NCBI RefSeq assembly: GCF_004357995.1 | Contig: NZ_SMTK01000001.1 | Coordinates: 248,001 to 312,000 of the forward strand | Length of the DNA stretch: 64,000 nt | Origin: Arthrobacter crusticola | GTDB taxonomy: Bacteria > Actinomycetota > Actinomycetes > Actinomycetales > Micrococcaceae | Reading direction: 5' to 3' | Shown: piece after piece, positions 1-8,567 of the stretch | Numbering within the stretch: the first letter of the stretch is position 1 | Layout: each line of letters starts with the position of its first letter | The notes under the pieces: generated by a model | Told to the model about the DNA's origin: nothing | Databases searched by the model: none | The model's input: the letters and a program-made list of their open reading frames with translations, nothing else | Made by a program: the position numbers and the translations under genes

Positions 1-1445
1 AGCGGAGTGTCAAGCGTCGAAGTCTCCCACGACTGCGGGCCCTGGGAACCGGCAGGGTACTCCTCGAGGGGAACCTCGTTGGCGGCCCACGCCGCGAGCA
101 CCGGCTCGACAATGCGCCAGCAGTCCTCGGCGATGTCGCTGCGCACCGACAGCGTCGGGTCGCCGGAGAGGACCCCGTCAAGGACCTCGCCGTACGGCAG
201 CAGGTCCGTGGCGTTCAGTTCGGCCGTCAGCGTTGCACGGTCGAGGGAGAACATGTCGCCGGGCCCGTTGACGTCGAGGTCAAGCTGAAGCGTGTCGGGG
301 CCGAAGCCGATCCGCAGGCGCGTCGGGGTGTCCATCCCGGTGAAACCATCGGGAAGGTGGTTCACCGGCTTGAAGGTAATCAGGGCCTCCTTGCGCTTCA
401 CCCCCAGGGCCTTGCCCGAGCGGAGGATGAACGGCACGCCCGCCCAGCGGTCGTTGTTGATGGAGACGGTCACCTCGGCGAGGGTTTCGGTGCCCAGGGA
501 ACCGTCGACTCCGGGCTCCGCCGTGTAGTCGGGAACCTCGCGCCCCTTGATGCTGCCGGCGGTGTACCGTGCGCGCCGGCTGCTGCCCGGAACACCGACG
601 TCGATCGAACTGGCCCGGAGCACCGATCCGATGTGGTCGCGGAGGTCACGCTCGTGAAGTGTGGAGGGGGCGTTGAGGGCCAGCAGCGCCATGACGTGGA
701 GCAGGTGGCTCTGGATCATGTCGCGCAGCGCACCGGCACGGTCGTAGTAGCGGGCGCGGTTCTCCAGGGCCAGGTCCTCGTCGAAGATGACCTCGACCTT
801 GTCGATGTGGAGGTTGTTCCAGACCGGCTCGAGGATCCGGTTGGCGAAGCGCATGCCCAGGATGTTGAACACCGTGGCCTTGCCGAGGAAGTGGTCGACC
901 CGGTGGATGTTGTGCTCCGGAACCAGCTTGGCAAGCCCGATATTGAGCTGGTGGGCCGATTCCCGGTCGGTGCCGAACGGCTTCTCCATCACGAGCCGCG
1001 TGTCGGCCGGAAGGCCGAAGGGGGCGGCGGCCGTGCAGGCGAGCTGGCTCACCGTGGGGGGAAGGGCGAAGTAGATCGCGACGGGACCTTCGAGGGAGGC
1101 GACGAGTTCGGTGAGCACCCCTCCGGCCGTGACGTCGATGTGGTGGTAGGTGCTCGTGTCCCGCACCTCCTGCAGGGCCCGCCTGCCTTGCTCATCGCTT
1201 GTCTCCATCGCCGCGGCGAACGACTCGTCGATCCGGGCGCGCCACTTTGCGTCGTCCCAGGGATCCGACCCGGCCCCGACGAGGCTGAGTCCCTTGGCCC
1301 GGCCGGATCGGATCAGCCGGGCGAGTCCGGGCAGCAGGAGCCTACCGGTGAGGTCTCCGGAGGCTCCGAGGATCAGGAGCGTCCGGACGCGCTTATCCGC
1401 CGTGGCGGCAACCGTTCCGGGTTCTGTAAGGGAAGAAGTATTCAC
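1..1445 (-). CDS. zwf: glucose-6-phosphate dehydrogenase (3-prime end cut by window)
   Basis: Oxidises glucose 6-phosphate to 6-phosphogluconolactone with NADP+, the entry step of the oxidative pentose phosphate pathway; gnd at 33739 supplies a later step. The frame is open to the left edge, so about 481 residues are visible and only the last few should be missing. Seen: Rossmann motif GASGDLTGR (27-35), EKPFG (154-158) and the substrate-site signature RVDHFLGK (182-189). The signature reads DHFLGKA where the textbook enzyme has DHYLGKE, which points to a divergent branch rather than loss of function. GTG at 1445 lies 7 nt after AGGG; an in-frame ATG at 1475 is an alternative. Divergent from ffh, with about 130 bp between them for both promoters. 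Confidence 0.93.
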   Translation of the reverse strand, partial: MNTSSLTEPGTVAATADKRVRTLLILGASGDLTGRLLLPGLARLIRSGRAKGLSLVGAGSDPWDDAKWRARIDESFAAAMETSDEQGRRALQEVRDTSTYHHIDVTAGGVLTELVASLEGPVAIYFALPPTVSQLACTAAAPFGLPADTRLVMEKPFGTDRESAHQLNIGLAKLVPEHNIHRVDHFLGKATVFNILGMRFANRILEPVWNNLHIDKVEVIFDEDLALENRARYYDRAGALRDMIQSHLLHVMALLALNAPSTLHERDLRDHIGSVLRASSIDVGVPGSSRRARYTAGSIKGREVPDYTAEPGVDGSLGTETLAEVTVSINNDRWAGVPFILRSGKALGVKRKEALITFKPVNHLPDGFTGMDTPTRLRIGFGPDTLQLDLDVNGPGDMFSLDRATLTAELNATDLLPYGEVLDGVLSGDPTLSVRSDIAEDCWRIVEPVLAAWAANEVPLEEYPAGSQGPQSWETSTLDTP

Positions 1446-1573
1446 CCCTACACCCTGCCACTTTCGGGCGCTCATGTCTCGCGGTCGGGCGCCCGGCGGA
1501 CCCGCTCCCGTAGCCTCCTTGGTACCCTTGAGGTTGAGTCTTTCCAACCTCCGATGAAAGTAGTTCACGGCCT

Positions 1574-3154
1574 GTGTTCAATTCACTCTCCGACCGGTTG
1601 ACCGCGACGTTCAAGAACCTCCGCGGCAAGGGGCGCCTGACCGAAGCTGACATCGACGCGACGGTCCGGGAAATCCGCCGTGCCCTGCTTGACGCTGACG
1701 TCGCCGTTCCCGTGGTGCGTGCCTTCACCGCAAGCGTCAAGGAGCGCGCGCTCGGGCTCGAGGTGTCCCAGGCACTCAACCCGGGTCAGCAGGTCGTGAA
1801 GATCGTCAACGAGGAGCTCGTGGGCATCCTCGGCGGGGAGACCCGCCGGATCCGCCTTGCGAAAAACCCGCCGACGGTGATCATGCTCGCAGGCCTTCAG
1901 GGCGCGGGTAAGACCACCCTGGCCGGGAAACTGTCGAAGTGGCTCAAGGGCCAGGGCCACAGCCCCCTGCTGGTGGCCGCCGACCTGCAGCGCCCGAACG
2001 CCGTGCGCCAGCTCCAGGTCAACGGAGAACGCGCCGGCGTCCCGGTGTACGCACCGCACCCCGGGGTCAGCTCCGAGTTCGAGGCCGCCACCGGGGACCC
2101 TGTCGCCGTCGCCCGCCAGGGTGTGGCCGAGGCCCGCACGCGGCTTCACGACGTCGTCATCGTCGACACCGCCGGACGGCTCGGCGTCGACGCCGAACTG
2201 ATGCAGCAGGCCGCGGACATCCGGGCCGCGATCAGCCCCGACGAGGTGCTCTTCGTCATCGACGCCATGATCGGCCAGGACGCGGTGAACACCGCGCTCG
2301 CGTTCAACGAAGGCGTCGATTTCACCGGCGTCGTGCTGACCAAGCTCGACGGCGACGCGCGCGGCGGTGCCGCCCTCTCGGTCGCCTCGGTCACGGGCAA
2401 GCCCGTCATGTTCGCCTCCACCGGCGAGGGCCTCGGGGACTTCGAGCTGTTCCACCCCGACCGCATGGCCTCGCGCATCCTCGACATGGGCGACATCCTG
2501 ACCCTGATCGAGCAGGCCGAGCAGTCGTGGGACAAGGACGAAGCGGCGCGGATGGCGAAGAAATTCGCCGATCAGGAGGACTTCACCCTCGACGACTTCC
2601 TGGCCCAGATGCAGCAGATCCGCAACATGGGCTCGATGAAGAAGATGCTCATGATGATGCCCGGTGCCGCCGGCATGCGCGAGCAGCTCGAAAACTTCGA
2701 CGAGCGCGAGATCGACCGGGTCGAGGCGATCGTCCGGTCGATGACCCCGCACGAGCGCCTGGCGCCAAAGATCATCAACGGCTCACGCCGGGCACGCATC
2801 GCCCGCGGGTCCGGGGTGCACGTCTCCGAGGTCAACGGGCTGCTTGAGCGGTTCGGCCAGGCCCAGAAGATGATGCGCAAGATGGCCTCGGGCGGCGGCA
2901 TCCCGGGCATGCCGGGGATGGCCGGCCCCGGCGGGTTCGGCGGCCAGCGCAAGAAGGCCGCCGCGGCCAAGGGCAAGAAGAAGGCCCGCTCGGGAAACCC
3001 TGCGAAGGCCGCCCAGGAACTTGCGGCAGCGGAGGCCCGGCGCAGTGCGGCCCGCAGCGCCGCACCGACCGGTGCGGCGTTCGGAAACGCCGGCGACTTC
3101 GACCCGGCGTCGCTGAACCTGCCCAAGGGCTTCGAGAAGTTCCTCGGCAAGTAG
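1574..3154 (+). CDS. ffh: signal recognition particle protein Ffh (SRP54)
   Basis: GTPase subunit of the signal recognition particle; with 4.5S RNA it binds signal sequences at the ribosome and docks to FtsY. 526 residues, a normal length. Seen: N-terminal four-helix N domain (1-90), P-loop GLQGAGKTT (107-115), DTAGRLGVD, TKLDGDARGG, and a C-terminal methionine-rich M domain with a run of Met around IRNMGSMKKMLMMMPG. The last 80 residues are Gly/Ala/Lys rich, as in other actinobacterial Ffh. The start is GTG. A GC-rich hairpin (3165-3179) follows the stop but has no T-tract. The 4.5S RNA gene is not in this window. Confidence 0.98.
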   Translation: MFNSLSDRLTATFKNLRGKGRLTEADIDATVREIRRALLDADVAVPVVRAFTASVKERALGLEVSQALNPGQQVVKIVNEELVGILGGETRRIRLAKNPPTVIMLAGLQGAGKTTLAGKLSKWLKGQGHSPLLVAADLQRPNAVRQLQVNGERAGVPVYAPHPGVSSEFEAATGDPVAVARQGVAEARTRLHDVVIVDTAGRLGVDAELMQQAADIRAAISPDEVLFVIDAMIGQDAVNTALAFNEGVDFTGVVLTKLDGDARGGAALSVASVTGKPVMFASTGEGLGDFELFHPDRMASRILDMGDILTLIEQAEQSWDKDEAARMAKKFADQEDFTLDDFLAQMQQIRNMGSMKKMLMMMPGAAGMREQLENFDEREIDRVEAIVRSMTPHERLAPKIINGSRRARIARGSGVHVSEVNGLLERFGQAQKMMRKMASGGGIPGMPGMAGPGGFGGQRKKAAAAKGKKKARSGNPAKAAQELAAAEARRSAARSAAPTGAAFGNAGDFDPASLNLPKGFEKFLGK

Positions 3155-3235
3155 CACCCCGATCCGGGCCGCAGGCCCGGCCCGTCGGCACCGCCGGCGG
3201 GCCGCGGCACGGGCGGACGGCAACAGATTGGCAGC

Positions 3236-3931
3236 ATGACGCAGGAACGCATTGTCTTTGTCCATGGCAGCGGCTCATTTGGGGCGGCCGCCTGGCCGCG
3301 GCAGCACGGATTGGCACTTAACTATGACTGCCTGTTTCTGCGCCGGCACGGCTTCGACGCCGTGGCCGAGCCGCTGCCGACCGACCACGGCGAGGACCAG
3401 CGGATCATCACGGAGGCGCTGGGAGACGGCGGCCACCTGGTGGCCCATTCCCAGGGGGCGATCTCGGCGATGATCACGGCCGTCGAGCGCCCCGACCTGA
3501 TCCGCTCGCTCACTCTGATCGAGCCGGCCTGCCTGTCGCTCACCGCCGACCTGCCTGTCACGGCCGCCCACATCGAACTCGTCACCCCCCTGTTCGAGCA
3601 GCGCCACGCGCTCACCGACGAGCAGTTCCTCCAGCAGTTCGTCCGGCTGCTCTACGCGACCGAGGCCGAGCAGCCCACCACCGAGGACGAGCGCCGCAGC
3701 GCACGGCGGCTGCGGATGCAGGCCCCGCCGTGGACCGCGCCGCTGCACATCGTCCCCGGCGTGCTTACCCTGGTGCTGACCGGGGGCTGGGAGCCGCTGT
3801 ACGAGGAGGTTGCGGGCTACCTTGCGGGAACCGGAGCGGTGCACCGCGTCACCCCCGGAGCCCACCGCCCCCACGACACCGACGAGGGGGACCGGGTGCT
3901 CCGGGACTTCCTGCGCTCCGCCGCCGCCTGA
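3236..3931 (+). CDS. alpha/beta hydrolase
   Basis: 231-residue single-domain alpha/beta hydrolase with no signal peptide, so cytoplasmic. Seen: oxyanion HG motif (VHGSGSFG, 9-16), nucleophile elbow GHLVAHSQG with Ser72 (A-H-S-Q-G, so the first Gly of GxSxG is Ala), and a C-terminal GAHRPHD segment that would carry the catalytic His. Substrate cannot be read from the sequence; the family includes esterases, haloperoxidase-like enzymes and C-C hydrolases. It precedes the VOC dioxygenase gene on the same strand by 68 bp, but that gene has its own operator, so co-transcription is uncertain. Confidence 0.85.
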   Translation: MTQERIVFVHGSGSFGAAAWPRQHGLALNYDCLFLRRHGFDAVAEPLPTDHGEDQRIITEALGDGGHLVAHSQGAISAMITAVERPDLIRSLTLIEPACLSLTADLPVTAAHIELVTPLFEQRHALTDEQFLQQFVRLLYATEAEQPTTEDERRSARRLRMQAPPWTAPLHIVPGVLTLVLTGGWEPLYEEVAGYLAGTGAVHRVTPGAHRPHDTDEGDRVLRDFLRSAAA

Positions 3932-3947
3932 CCCTTTCGGGAATAAG

Positions 3948-3959
3948 TTGAAGCTTCAA
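3948..3959. promoter_or_regulatory. perfect 12-bp palindrome, candidate MarR-type operator
   Basis: TTGAAGCTTCAA is its own reverse complement and ends 40 nt before the start codon of the VOC dioxygenase gene. MarR-family repressors of ring-cleaving dioxygenase genes (CatR/MhqR type) use AT-rich palindromes of this shape. No marR gene lies nearby, so the regulator would act from elsewhere. Confidence 0.45.
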
Positions 3960-3999
3960 GTGTTAACTCAAGAAGGACTTTCCTACTGAGGAGGACACC

Positions 4000-4929
4000 A
4001 TGACCATCGACCTGCTGCCGCCGGACACCGGAATGGCAACCGTCTCGCTCAAGGTCGGCAACCTGGACGCCATGGCCCGCTACTACACCGACGCCCTCGG
4101 CCTCGAGCGGCTTGCCGGGCCCGACGGCGATGACCGGGCCGGACTGTACCTCGGGCGCGGGTCCACCCCCCTGGTCCACCTTTCCCCTGCGGCCGGGCTC
4201 CGCCTGCCGGCGCCGACCGAGGCCGGCCTCTTCCACACGGCACTGCTCTTCGGCAGCCGCGCGGACCTGGCGGCGACGGTGGCCACCGCGGCACGCCACC
4301 CTCAAAGCCGCTTCGTGGGAAGCGCCGACCACCTCGTCAGCGAGGCCTTCTACTTCGCCGATCCCGAAGGCAACGGGATCGAACTGTACTTCGACAAGCC
4401 GCGGACGACGTGGCAGTGGACCGGCACCGGCCCGTCCCGGAGCGTCGTCATGGACAACGTGGCCCTGCCTCCGGCTCAGTACCTCACGGACCACCTGACC
4501 GAATCGGCCGCCGGCGGCCTGCGGGAGGCGGGCGCCGGCGTCGGGCACGTCCACCTCCAGGTCGGAGACATCGACACCGCGCAGGCCTTCTACGTCGACA
4601 CCCTCGGCTTCGAGCGCACCGCGGGCTGGCACGGGCAGGCCCTCTTCGTGTCCGCCGGCGGCTACCACCACCACATGGCGATGAACGTCTGGAACAGCCG
4701 CGGCGCCGGGCCGCGGCAGGACACCCTCGGGCTCGGCGAGGTGCTCATCACCGTGCCGGCTGCCGGCGACGTCGACGCCCTCGCCGACCGGCTGCGGTTC
4801 GCGGGGATCGAACGGCACTCGACGGGGCTTGAACTGCGCTTCCGCGACCCCTGGAACAACAGCATTCGGGTCGCCGTGGGCGCGCCCCCCGCAGGAATCG
4901 CCCAAACACCCCACCGTCTGGCACAATAG
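4000..4929 (+). CDS. two-domain VOC protein, catechol-2,3-dioxygenase-like
   Basis: 309 residues made of two pairs of VOC (glyoxalase/extradiol dioxygenase) modules, the architecture of CatE/YfiE-type ring-cleaving dioxygenases. Seen: module openings VSLKVGNLDAMARYYTDALG (15-34) and VHLQVGDIDTAQAFYVDTLG (about 186-205), candidate metal-site segments LFHTALL, GIELYF, HHHMAMNVW and LELRFRDPWNNS. Likely an Fe2+-dependent enzyme acting on a catechol or quinone-type compound; the substrate is inferred only from the family. A strong ribosome site GAGGAGG precedes the ATG and a palindromic operator lies just upstream, which suggests induction by its substrate. Confidence 0.85.
   Translation: MTIDLLPPDTGMATVSLKVGNLDAMARYYTDALGLERLAGPDGDDRAGLYLGRGSTPLVHLSPAAGLRLPAPTEAGLFHTALLFGSRADLAATVATAARHPQSRFVGSADHLVSEAFYFADPEGNGIELYFDKPRTTWQWTGTGPSRSVVMDNVALPPAQYLTDHLTESAAGGLREAGAGVGHVHLQVGDIDTAQAFYVDTLGFERTAGWHGQALFVSAGGYHHHMAMNVWNSRGAGPRQDTLGLGEVLITVPAAGDVDALADRLRFAGIERHSTGLELRFRDPWNNSIRVAVGAPPAGIAQTPHRLAQ
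4922..4927 (+). promoter_or_regulatory. candidate -10 element for the rpsP operon
   Basis: GGCACAAT followed by AGATTC sits at the end of the preceding gene, 133 nt before the rpsP start. The same GGCACAAT string occurs upstream of the DUF3145 gene (16413-16420). No good -35 hexamer is visible, so the call rests on position and the -10 alone. It implies a 5-prime leader of roughly 125 nt. Confidence 0.35.
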
Positions 4930-5059
4930 ATTCGTACTCGATCCGTGCAGCCCCTCTCTCTGTGCGTGAATTGTGTCCTTTGAACCCCTCCGAATGGCCC
5001 GCCCCACGGGAGCAGGATGACGGGTTCGCCCCTTTCATTATCAAGGAGTGACCACACAA

Positions 5060-5461
5060 GTGGCCGTAAAGATTCGCCTCAAGCGCATGGGCAAGATCCG
5101 CGCACCTTTCTACCGTGTCGTCGTCATGGATGCACGCGCCAAGCGTGATGGCCGTGCCCTCGAGGAAATCGGTAAGTACAACCCCACCGAGGAGCCCTCG
5201 TTCATCGAGATCAACTCCGACCGTGCGCAGTACTGGCTCGGCGTCGGCGCCCAGCCGACCGAGCAGGTCTCGGCGCTGCTGAAGATCACCGGTGACTGGC
5301 AGAAGTTCAAGGGCCTGGAGGGCCAGGAAGGCACTCTGCGGACCAAGGCACCCAAGGAAGCATTCGTTGCTCCCGAAAAGGGTTCAGTGATCGTCCCCGA
5401 GGCCATCACCCCCAAGGCCAAGAAGGCCGAAGAGGCCGCGGAAGCACCCGAGGCAGAGTAA
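5060..5461 (+). CDS. rpsP: 30S ribosomal protein bS16
   Basis: Small-subunit protein that binds 16S rRNA early in assembly. The N-terminus [20 protein letters not shown] is the family signature. 133 residues, longer than the roughly 80-residue E. coli protein because of a C-terminal Lys/Ala/Glu-rich extension typical of actinobacteria. The start is set at GTG 5060, because an earlier in-frame GTG at 5048 overlaps the ribosome site AAGGAG (5043-5048) that serves 5060. First gene of the rpsP-khpA-rimM-trmD-rplS group; khpA begins 1 nt after its stop. Confidence 0.97.
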   Translation: MAVKIRLKRMGKIRAPFYRVVVMDARAKRDGRALEEIGKYNPTEEPSFIEINSDRAQYWLGVGAQPTEQVSALLKITGDWQKFKGLEGQEGTLRTKAPKEAFVAPEKGSVIVPEAITPKAKKAEEAAEAPEAE

Positions 5462-5462
5462 G

Positions 5463-5708
5463 TTGCTTGCTGAAGCGCTGGAACACCTCGTCCGCGGCAT
5501 CGTGGATCACCCGGACGACGTCCAGGTGTCCGCAAAGAGCAACCGCCGCGGCGAGACCCTCGAAGTGAGGGTCCACCAGGAGGACCTGGGCCGTGTCATC
5601 GGCCGCCAGGGCCGCACGGCACGCGCCCTGCGCACCGTCGTTTCAGCACTCGCGGACGGCGAGCAGGTCCGTGTCGACGTCGTCGACACCGACCGCCGGC
5701 ACGCCTGA
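5463..5708 (+). CDS. khpA: KH-domain RNA-binding protein KhpA
   Basis: 81-residue single KH domain protein. The GxxG-bearing RNA-binding loop reads GRVIGRQGRTARALR (about 43-57). In other Gram-positive bacteria KhpA pairs with KhpB and binds many RNAs, affecting cell division and envelope growth; no khpB is in this window. The start is TTG, 1 nt after the rpsP stop, so translation is probably coupled to rpsP. Confidence 0.93.
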   Translation: MLAEALEHLVRGIVDHPDDVQVSAKSNRRGETLEVRVHQEDLGRVIGRQGRTARALRTVVSALADGEQVRVDVVDTDRRHA

Positions 5709-5728
5709 GTCCGCACCTCCGCTTTACC

Positions 5729-5766
5729 GTTCGGCCCCTCACCAGTTGATGGTGGTGGGGCCGAAC
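5729..5766 (+). terminator. hairpin between khpA and rimM
   Basis: A 10-bp stem, GTTCGGCCCC paired with GGGGCCGAAC, encloses an 18-nt loop that can pair internally (ACCA/TGGT). It is followed by CCATTTAG, a weak T-tract. This could be a partial terminator that lowers rimM-trmD relative to rpsP-khpA. Confidence 0.45.
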
Positions 5767-5822
5767 CCATTTAGCCGCAGAATTTTCCCCGATGTCCCTC
5801 ACCGGAGCGCAGGAGCAGCACC

Positions 5823-6431
5823 ATGGAAGTACTCGTCGCAAGGATCGGCAAGCCCCACGGAATCCGGGGTGAGGTCACCGTCCAGCTGTTCACCGACGCT
5901 CCCGAGGACCGCTTCGAGCCCGGGGCGGTCTTCCGGGCCGAGGGCATCACGCTGCCGGAGCTGACGGTGGCCAAGGCCCGCTGGAACAAGGACACGCTGA
6001 TCGTCGCCTTCGAGCAGGTGCCCGACCGCAATACGGCCGAGACGCTGCGCGGCGGGACCCTCTTCATCGACAGCGACGCCACCGACGACGAGGACGACGA
6101 CGCCTGGTACGAACACGAACTGGTCGGGCTCGACGTGCGCCACGAGGGGAATGTCGTCGGGAAGGTGACGGCACTGCGCACCATGACCGTCCAGGACCTG
6201 CTCGTCGTCGAGCTCACCGGCGGCCACGAGGTCCTGGTTCCGTTCGTCGGGGAGATCGTCCCCGAGGTGAACCCCGAGGAGGGGTTCGTCACCGTGAACC
6301 CGCCCGCCGGCCTGTTCGAACTGAACCTGCCCGGCTCCAACTCCGCACCGGACGACGGGGAGGACGAGCCGGACGGCGAGGCCGGCGGGCTGCCGGACGG
6401 CGCACCCCGGGCGGCCGGGGAAGGCCGATAG
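5823..6431 (+). CDS. rimM: ribosome maturation factor RimM
   Basis: Binds uS19 and helps fold the 16S 3-prime domain during 30S assembly. Seen: N-terminal beta-barrel opening [18 protein letters not shown] (3-20) and the PRC-barrel half with [11 protein letters not shown] (about 98-108) and [12 protein letters not shown]. 202 residues; the last 30 are an acidic Gly/Pro-rich tail absent from short homologues. Ribosome site AGGAG precedes the ATG. Its stop overlaps the trmD start by one base. Confidence 0.96.
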   Translation: MEVLVARIGKPHGIRGEVTVQLFTDAPEDRFEPGAVFRAEGITLPELTVAKARWNKDTLIVAFEQVPDRNTAETLRGGTLFIDSDATDDEDDDAWYEHELVGLDVRHEGNVVGKVTALRTMTVQDLLVVELTGGHEVLVPFVGEIVPEVNPEEGFVTVNPPAGLFELNLPGSNSAPDDGEDEPDGEAGGLPDGAPRAAGEGR

Positions 6432-7228
6432 TGCGCGTCGACGTCGTCACGATTTTCCCTGAGTATCTGGCGGCCCTGGATGTCTCCCTGATCGGCAGGG
6501 CCCGGAAAGACGGCCTGCTCGACGTGCACGTCCACGACCTGCGGGACTTCACCGTCGACAAGCACCGCACCGTTGACGACACCCCCTATGGGGGCGGCGC
6601 CGGAATGGTGATGAAGCCCGAACCCTGGGCGCTGTCCCTGCTCTCGATCAGTGAGCAGAGTCCCGCGGGCGCACGACCGCTCCTGGTGGTGCCCTCGCCG
6701 GCCGGTCAGGTGTTCAATCAGGCTCTGGCCCACGAGTTCGCGGGGCGCGAGCACCTTGTCTTTGCCTGCGGCCGCTACGAAGGCATCGACGAGCGCGTGC
6801 TGGACTGGGCGTCGGAATCCTTCGACGTACTGCCGGTGAGCCTCGGCGACTACGTCCTCAACGGGGGAGAGGTGGCGGCGCTAGCCATGGTCGAGGCCGT
6901 CGGCCGCCTCATCCCCGGAGTCGTCGGCAACCCCGAATCCCTCGTCGAGGAGTCCCATGCCGACGGGCTGCTCGAATACCCCGTCTACACCAAACCCTCC
7001 TTCTGGCGCGGACGCGGCATTCCGCCCGTACTGCTCAGCGGCAACCACGCGAAGATCGCCGAGTTCCGCCGCACCGAGCAATTCATCCGCACTGCCGCCC
7101 GGCGCCCTGACCTGCTGGCCTCCATCGATGTCCCCTCGCTGACAGCGACCGACCGCGCCGCCCTGGCCAAGGCGGGCGTCGACATCGTGGACGGGCGCCT
7201 TGTTCCCCGCCCGGACGCCGCAGATTAG
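6431..7228 (+). CDS. trmD: tRNA (guanine-N1)-methyltransferase TrmD
   Basis: Adds a methyl group at N1 of G37 in tRNAs whose anticodon is followed by G, using S-adenosylmethionine; this prevents +1 frameshifting. 265 residues. Seen: N-terminal [27 protein letters not shown] (52-65) and the trefoil-knot SAM loop [11 protein letters not shown] (137-147). The start is GTG and overlaps the rimM stop (TAGTG), so the two are translationally coupled. Confidence 0.97.
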   Translation: MRVDVVTIFPEYLAALDVSLIGRARKDGLLDVHVHDLRDFTVDKHRTVDDTPYGGGAGMVMKPEPWALSLLSISEQSPAGARPLLVVPSPAGQVFNQALAHEFAGREHLVFACGRYEGIDERVLDWASESFDVLPVSLGDYVLNGGEVAALAMVEAVGRLIPGVVGNPESLVEESHADGLLEYPVYTKPSFWRGRGIPPVLLSGNHAKIAEFRRTEQFIRTAARRPDLLASIDVPSLTATDRAALAKAGVDIVDGRLVPRPDAAD

Positions 7229-7434
7229 CCCCTGCCTGCTCTCTATGGAATAATTGAGGCTTGTGCCTGCTGGGCCCGCCCCTGCCACAGGGGGAGCGAA
7301 GCCAACAGCTCGGCACGCCGGCCCCGGGTAGCGGTGCAGCCGGCTAACTCTCTTCGGCGGTAATTGCCTGCTTCACCGGCCTTGACCGCTGCGACCAACG
7401 TGAATGACCTGTGGCGTTCACCAGGAGTATAAAG
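7229..7434 (+). promoter_or_regulatory. long leader between trmD and rplS
   Basis: This 206-nt gap is unusual inside an otherwise tight operon. It holds a hairpin CCCCTG-CCA-CAGGGG (7279-7293) and a second GC-rich stretch with paired GCCGGC blocks. An internal promoter or an autoregulatory leader for bL19 is possible. I do not recognise a known RNA family here. Confidence 0.3.
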
Positions 7435-7794
7435 ATGCATATTCTCGACTCGGTCGACGCCGGTTCACTCCGGAACGACATCCCGGACTTCCGCGCCGGC
7501 GACACCATCAACGTCCATGTGAACATCATTGAAGGCAAGAACACCCGTGTTCAGATCTTCAAGGGCTTCGTTCTCGGACGCCAGGGTGACGGCATCCGCG
7601 AAACCTTCACCGTCCGCAAGGTCAGCTTCGGTGTCGGTGTGGAGCGTACCTTCCCGGTTCACTCCCCGGTCCTCGACAAGATCGAGGTCGTCTCCAAGGG
7701 TGACGTGCGCCGCGCCAAGCTGTACTACATGCGCGATCTGCGCGGCAAGGCTGCCAAGATCAAGGAAAAGCGCGATCCCAAGACGGTCAAGTAA
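7435..7794 (+). CDS. rplS: 50S ribosomal protein bL19
   Basis: Large-subunit protein at the interface with the 30S subunit. 119 residues beginning [19 protein letters not shown]; the core [19 protein letters not shown] and the later [10 protein letters not shown] match the family. The start is ATG 7435, with AGGAG at 7423-7427; an upstream in-frame codon at 7411 has no ribosome site and adds residues the family lacks. lepB follows after 10 nt. Confidence 0.97.
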   Translation: MHILDSVDAGSLRNDIPDFRAGDTINVHVNIIEGKNTRVQIFKGFVLGRQGDGIRETFTVRKVSFGVGVERTFPVHSPVLDKIEVVSKGDVRRAKLYYMRDLRGKAAKIKEKRDPKTVK

Positions 7795-7804
7795 CCCGTT
7801 TTTG

Positions 7805-8476
7805 GTGCGGAAAGACAAAGCTCCCGGGCCCGCGGCCCGGGAGCACACAAAACGCCGGTCTCCTGTGTGGGGCTGGCGTTTTGTGCTACCGGTGCTGATT
7901 CTCGCGATCGTGCTCACCTCCGTCCTGCGGGCGGTGGTCATCGACGTGTTCTTCATTCCGTCGGCCTCGATGGAACCCCTGCTGCGCCAGGGCGACCGCA
8001 TCCTCGTCAGCAAGAGTACCTTCGGCGACCGGCCGATCCAGCGGGGCGACGTCGTCGTCTTTGACGGACGCGGGTCCTTCGATCCCATCACCGATCCGCG
8101 CACGCCCGCCCAAAAGGCCGCCGGAATGGTGGGGCAGTGGCTTGGTCTGCGCGGGTCGGATACCGTCTACGTCAAACGGGTCATCGGCGTCGGCGGCGAC
8201 CGGGTCGAATGCTGCGGAGAGGATGGCCGGGTGAGCGTCAATGGCAGGGCCCTCGACGAACCGTACGTCTCCGTCGGCGACGCGCCCAGCGACACTCCCT
8301 TCGACGTTGTCGTTCCGGAGGGTAGGTTGTGGGTGATGGGCGATCACCGCTCGGAATCGGCCGATTCGCGTGCGCTGCTCGGCGCGCCGGGTGGCGGATT
8401 CGTGTCCGAGGAACGCGTCCTGGGACGGGCGGAGCACCTGGTGTGGCCGCTGGACCGGGCCGGTGCCATCGATTGA
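7805..8476 (+). CDS. lepB: type I signal peptidase, first copy
   Basis: Membrane-anchored serine protease that removes signal peptides from exported proteins. 223 residues with one N-terminal membrane segment (about 24-44) and the protease domain outside. Seen: nucleophile Ser55 in IPSASMEP, general-base Lys124 in VYVKRVIGVGGD, and the C-terminal box MGDHRSESADSR. The start is GTG 7805 (TTG 7802 is possible); the ribosome site is weak and the gene sits 10 nt after rplS, so coupling is likely. It is followed by a second lepB. The shorter N-terminus distinguishes it from its neighbour. Confidence 0.94.
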   Translation: MRKDKAPGPAAREHTKRRSPVWGWRFVLPVLILAIVLTSVLRAVVIDVFFIPSASMEPLLRQGDRILVSKSTFGDRPIQRGDVVVFDGRGSFDPITDPRTPAQKAAGMVGQWLGLRGSDTVYVKRVIGVGGDRVECCGEDGRVSVNGRALDEPYVSVGDAPSDTPFDVVVPEGRLWVMGDHRSESADSRALLGAPGGGFVSEERVLGRAEHLVWPLDRAGAID

Positions 8477-8489
8477 GCGGGGGAGGGCG

Positions 8490-8567
8490 TTGAGCGGAAC
8501 GCCACAGGGATTCAGTAGGAACAGAACGGCAGCTCCACCGCCGGCCAAGATGCAGAGGATTCAGTAA
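8490..8567 (+). CDS. possible 25-residue small ORF between the two lepB genes
   Basis: TTG 8490 follows a strong GGGGGAGGG ribosome site by about 3 nt and the frame ends TAA directly before the ATG of the second lepB (TAAATG). The product would be a basic, Pro/Ala-rich 25-mer. GGATTCAGTA occurs twice in it, near each end. It may act only as a translational lead-in. No homologue is recognised. Confidence 0.25.
   Translation: MSGTPQGFSRNRTAAPPPAKMQRIQ

Noticed and set aside
357-1601. 414-residue open frame on the plus strand
   Set aside because: It is the antisense shadow of zwf; the minus strand carries the dehydrogenase motifs in order.
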